DNA of 64,000 nucleotides from Vulcanimicrobium alpinum (lineage in GTDB: Bacteria > Vulcanimicrobiota > Vulcanimicrobiia > Vulcanimicrobiales > Vulcanimicrobiaceae): assembly GCF_027923555.1 (NCBI RefSeq), contig NZ_AP025523.1:2174484-2238483 (forward strand). The letters are read 5' to 3'. A program made the translations under genes and the position numbers. The notes below the pieces were generated by a model, which worked only from the letters and a program-made list of their open reading frames with translations, was not told the origin of the DNA and did not search any database. Positions 61,411-64,000 of the stretch are shown piece by piece (the first letter of the stretch is position 1; every line of letters begins with the position of its first letter).

Positions 61411-62702
61411 TCCACGAGTACGGCGTTCAACGCCGAGGTGTTGTTGTACAGCGAACTGCCAGCGGCGAGGCCGCCCCCGTTCATAATAATGTCACCAGCG
61501 ACGAGAAATGCGATCGACGGCAACTGGCCGTTGAACGTAAACGTCCCGTTGGGCGCGTAGACGCCGCCCATGTCCGTAATGGTTCCGGCAGCGCCGTTGA
61601 CCGTGATTGCATTGACAAGGCTAGGAGGTTGATAGTATGCCACCCCTGCGCTGGGACCGCTGGTCGGTGCAACGATCGTGTTTAGAACGTTTCCACCGCT
61701 GAGCGTCGTATCCGCGCACACCGTTGAGGTGCAATTGTTGTAGATTGTGGCGCCGGAGCCGGTCACGGTGGAGACTATCAGGCTGCGGAACATCCCATTG
61801 TCCATAATGTAGAGACCGCCCGCGAGGATGATTGGCGACTGCGAATACGGTACGTGCGTGGCAGTCCCGCAATAATGGCCCGGCGGCAGGGGATTTGGCG
61901 GGAGAACGCCGCCGACATCCTGGCAGGGCGCCGAGAAGAGCCCGGGGTTTGTCGTGGAAAGGGTAGCGAGGTACGCGCAGCCGGCTATGCGCGCGCAGGG
62001 ATCGGAGGTCGGTAACCCTTTTTGCGGTTGCGCGTGCGGGTAGCTGCCGCCGCCGGGGCCATTCCCTACGTATGAAATAAAGCTCGCATCGATATTGGCC
62101 TGACCGGTCACGGTCATATTGCCATTAACAATCACGCCGCACAGCGGAACCGTCGTGATTCCGCCTCGACCGCCGCCGTGGAGCGTCAGGTCGCCGCTAA
62201 TGCTTCCCTTCATCACGTAGATGCAGCCGCCGCCGGTGTCGAGGCGCTTCGCAACCGCGCGGGCTTGTACCGTCTGCGCAAATCCCGACGGCATGATCGC
62301 GCCGAGGAAGAACGCCGGCATCACGCGCGCGACCGTGACTTCCACCGACTGTCCATTGCCGGCGTTCGGGCCGGTCGCCGGCGGCCAGTTCACCGTGACG
62401 GTGGTGTTCGCCGTCCCGCTCGTGTAACCGTTCGTCGTCGCGTCGTTCGTGCCGGCTGTCTGCACGTTGGCCTTATCGGTCGCATTGCTCGTGCTCGTCG
62501 TGTACGCGACTTCTGCCGCGGCAGCGATCGCGGCGCTGTCCGCAGCGGACTGCTCGAGCCGCTGTTGGTAGCGCCAGTATCCGACGTCCACGGCGAGCGC
62601 GGCGAAACCGCACAGCACGACCAGCAGCAGCGCGAAGATCGGCAGGATCTGGCCGCGCTCCCCCGGTCGCGTCGTGCGCTTGCGAATCGAAACAGTTGCC
62701 AT
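61407..62702 (-). CDS. TadG-like pilus assembly protein
   Basis: 431 aa: RGQILPIFALLLVVLCGFAALAVDVGYWRYQQRLEQSAADSAAIAAAAEVAY is the TadG/putative Flp pilus N-terminal domain (PF13400 type). The rest is a large exported Gly/Ser/Thr-rich beta region (NGNMTVTGQANIDASF, GGVYAPNGTFTFNGQLPSIAFLVAGDIIMNGGG) without an obvious vWA domain. Possibly an adhesin-like tip; inferred. Confidence 0.82.
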   Translation of the reverse strand: MATVSIRKRTTRPGERGQILPIFALLLVVLCGFAALAVDVGYWRYQQRLEQSAADSAAIAAAAEVAYTTSTSNATDKANVQTAGTNDATTNGYTSGTANTTVTVNWPPATGPNAGNGQSVEVTVARVMPAFFLGAIMPSGFAQTVQARAVAKRLDTGGGCIYVMKGSISGDLTLHGGGRGGITTVPLCGVIVNGNMTVTGQANIDASFISYVGNGPGGGSYPHAQPQKGLPTSDPCARIAGCAYLATLSTTNPGLFSAPCQDVGGVLPPNPLPPGHYCGTATHVPYSQSPIILAGGLYIMDNGMFRSLIVSTVTGSGATIYNNCTSTVCADTTLSGGNVLNTIVAPTSGPSAGVAYYQPPSLVNAITVNGAAGTITDMGGVYAPNGTFTFNGQLPSIAFLVAGDIIMNGGGLAAGSSLYNNTSALNAVLVE

Positions 62703-62729
62703 AACGTCCTCTTTCGCTAGATATCCAAC

Positions 62730-64000
62730 TCAGCGAGTCAGGATCTCGGGCGTCATCACGAACACGACGTCGGTCTGCGATGACTGATAGCGGGTCGAAC
62801 GGAAGAGCTTGCCGAGGATCGGCAGGTCTCCGAGCAGGGGGATTTTATCGATATTCCGCTGTTCCACCCGCCGCAGGAGCCCGCCCAGGACGACCGACTC
62901 GCCGGACTTGGTGATCACGTCGGTCGAAAGTTTACTAGTCTTCAGCGCAGGGATCGTGAAGCCGCTGATCGTGACCCCGTCCTGGAAGTCGAGATCGGAG
63001 ACTTCCGGAGCGATCACCGTTTCGACGCCGCCGTTGCCGAGGATCGTCGGCGTCACCTTGAGCTGAACGCCGAAATCCTTGTACTGGATAGCGATCTGCG
63101 AGGGGCCCGACGCGTAGGGGATCGGGATCTGACCGCCGACCAAGAAGTTCGCTTCCTTCCCGGGCATCGTCACGAGATCCGGCGAGGAGAGGATGCGCCC
63201 GTGGCCGCTCGTGATGATGAGGTTCAGCGTTGGCGCCAACGTGATCGTCCGGAAGAACGACCCGAGTTTCAGCGCCTGCCCCGGCCCGACCGGGTTCTCG
63301 ACGACCGGGAATTGTGCCGATCCCAGTGTGTATGTAGAGCCGCTCGCGCTATTCTGGAACGTCGCGCTCTGGAGGTTGACTCCGAGTTGTCTCAGCGCGG
63401 TCTCGTCGACTTCGAGAATGTAGACCTTGACGTTGACCTGACTCGTCGTCGAGCTCTCGAGACGATCGATCACCTTACCGTCGATGGCGAGGTACGGGCC
63501 ACCCAGCGCGCGGACGCGAGCGAGGACGCGTTCGGCAGTCGTACGGTCCGGGATCGTACCGCTGACGATCAGGTTGCCTTTGAGGTCGCGGTCGACGTGC
63601 ACGCCCGCGGTCGCTTTGTCGGCGGCGAGTTCGTTCTCGAGCGGCCCCAGCGGCTGTGCGACCGTCACCGCGTTGACGACGGTGTACTTGTTCGCCGTCA
63701 CCACCGGGTCAAAGCGCGCGACGATGTCGCTGAGCTGAACGAGCCGTTCACCGGTAGGGACGCTTCCCGCCAGCACGATCGAATGATCGAACGAGTCAAC
63801 ATGAACCGTCGGATCGTTGATCGACGACTGGATCATCCGCCTCAGATCTTCGAGGCTCTGCTCGAGCACCGTGATGTCGTAGCTGTGCCGGCCGCTGGTG
63901 GTCCACACGAAGAGCGTCGTGCGCCCCGGCGCCTTGCCGTTGAGGACGAGTTCCGAGTTCCCGATCGGGTAGACGCCGGCGATCTTGCCGTCGCCGACGG
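62730..64000 (-). CDS. Secretin RcpA/CpaC of the Tad pilus (5' end outside the window)
   Basis: At the window edge: pilus-formation N-domain (GKIAGVYPIGNSELVLNGKAPGRTTLFVW), two BON-like repeats (SSINDPTVHVDSFDHSIVLAGSVPTGERL; GVHVDRDLKGNLIVSGTIPDRTTAERVL), then the secretin core (VYILEVDETALRQLGVNLQS, PDLVTMPGKEANFLVGGQIPIPY, VIAPEVSDLDFQDGV, LSTDVITKSGESVVLGGLLRR...IPLLGDLPILGKLFRSTRYQ). Outer-membrane channel for the pilus, implying a diderm envelope. 27 bp before tadG. Confidence 0.93.
   Translation of the reverse strand, partial: VGDGKIAGVYPIGNSELVLNGKAPGRTTLFVWTTSGRHSYDITVLEQSLEDLRRMIQSSINDPTVHVDSFDHSIVLAGSVPTGERLVQLSDIVARFDPVVTANKYTVVNAVTVAQPLGPLENELAADKATAGVHVDRDLKGNLIVSGTIPDRTTAERVLARVRALGGPYLAIDGKVIDRLESSTTSQVNVKVYILEVDETALRQLGVNLQSATFQNSASGSTYTLGSAQFPVVENPVGPGQALKLGSFFRTITLAPTLNLIITSGHGRILSSPDLVTMPGKEANFLVGGQIPIPYASGPSQIAIQYKDFGVQLKVTPTILGNGGVETVIAPEVSDLDFQDGVTISGFTIPALKTSKLSTDVITKSGESVVLGGLLRRVEQRNIDKIPLLGDLPILGKLFRSTRYQSSQTDVVFVMTPEILTR

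Noticed and set aside
61407-62702. Autotransporter or adhesin reading of the beta-rich TadG protein
   Set aside because: The N-terminal Tad-like domain and position between secretin and TadE decide for TadG; no autotransporter barrel is present.

Overview
This 64 kb window comes from a high-GC (well over 60%), densely coding bacterial chromosome. Neighbouring genes commonly overlap by ATGA, GTGA or TGATG, and GTG starts are frequent. Gene content fits a free-living aerobe: EtfB, split acetyl-CoA carboxyltransferase AccA/AccD, acetyl-CoA synthetase, HrcA/CIRCE heat-shock control, Pst/Pho phosphate uptake and a Tad (Flp) pilus. The Tad pilus plus GT-C glycosyltransferase paralogs and AccA/AccD resemble Eremiobacterota/Vulcanimicrobiota-type or other deep-branching soil bacteria. 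That is only a weak inference; no marker here fixes the taxonomy.

Layout. 1-2.4 kb: 5' part of etfB (minus), an RsbW-like kinase, two paralogous Cys-rich mini-proteins and a 53-aa Flp pilin; the second mini-protein is cut by an insertion sequence (IS-A copy 1, 2378-3731). 3.8-11 kb: tRNA-Leu, Ppx/GppA, HAD phosphatase, then a long minus-strand run (GT2 mannosyltransferase, accD, accA, ftsB-like, small protein, rpiR, methyltransferase), and an RHH regulator with a twin-palindrome operator. 11-21.7 kb: transporters (two frameshifted), hydrolase, oxidoreductase, rsmE, mgtC, the hrcA-dnaJ operon with CIRCE, acs. 21.7-26.2 kb: dinG-rhomboid-dtxR, add, and initiator tRNA-fMet with its terminator.

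26.3-34.8 kb is an IS graveyard. An IS3-family element (IS-D) is split by a second IS3 element (IS-C) and by IS-A copy 2 (IS256-type). IS-A copy 2 is split by another IS256-type element (IS-B, 8-bp target duplication), and IS-B is split by an IS481 element (7-bp duplication). A near-complete IS-A copy 3 follows. 34.8-39.7 kb: low-GC acyltransferase, secreted proteins, and threonine catabolism (kbl, tdh). 39.7-46.7 kb: ppx-phoB-phoR-pstS-pstC-pstA-pstB with a Pho box. 46.7-51.4 kb: 3-hydroxyisobutyrate dehydrogenase-like enzyme, UbiA prenyltransferase, a frameshifted ECF sigma gene, class I aldolase and a NifU-like protein.

51.7-64 kb (minus strand, transcribed from the right edge inward): secretin-TadG-TadE-TadE run directly into a translationally coupled array of polytopic glycosyltransferase-like genes. 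The array is built from tandem copies of a two-gene unit A (GT87/DUF2029) + B. One unit boundary has been deleted, giving a B/A chimera, and another A copy is split by an IS5-family element with a CTAG duplication. The fusion of Tad pilus genes to a duplicating GT-C array is the most interesting system candidate: possible glycosylation of pili or surface polymer. The Flp pilin itself sits about 60 kb away.
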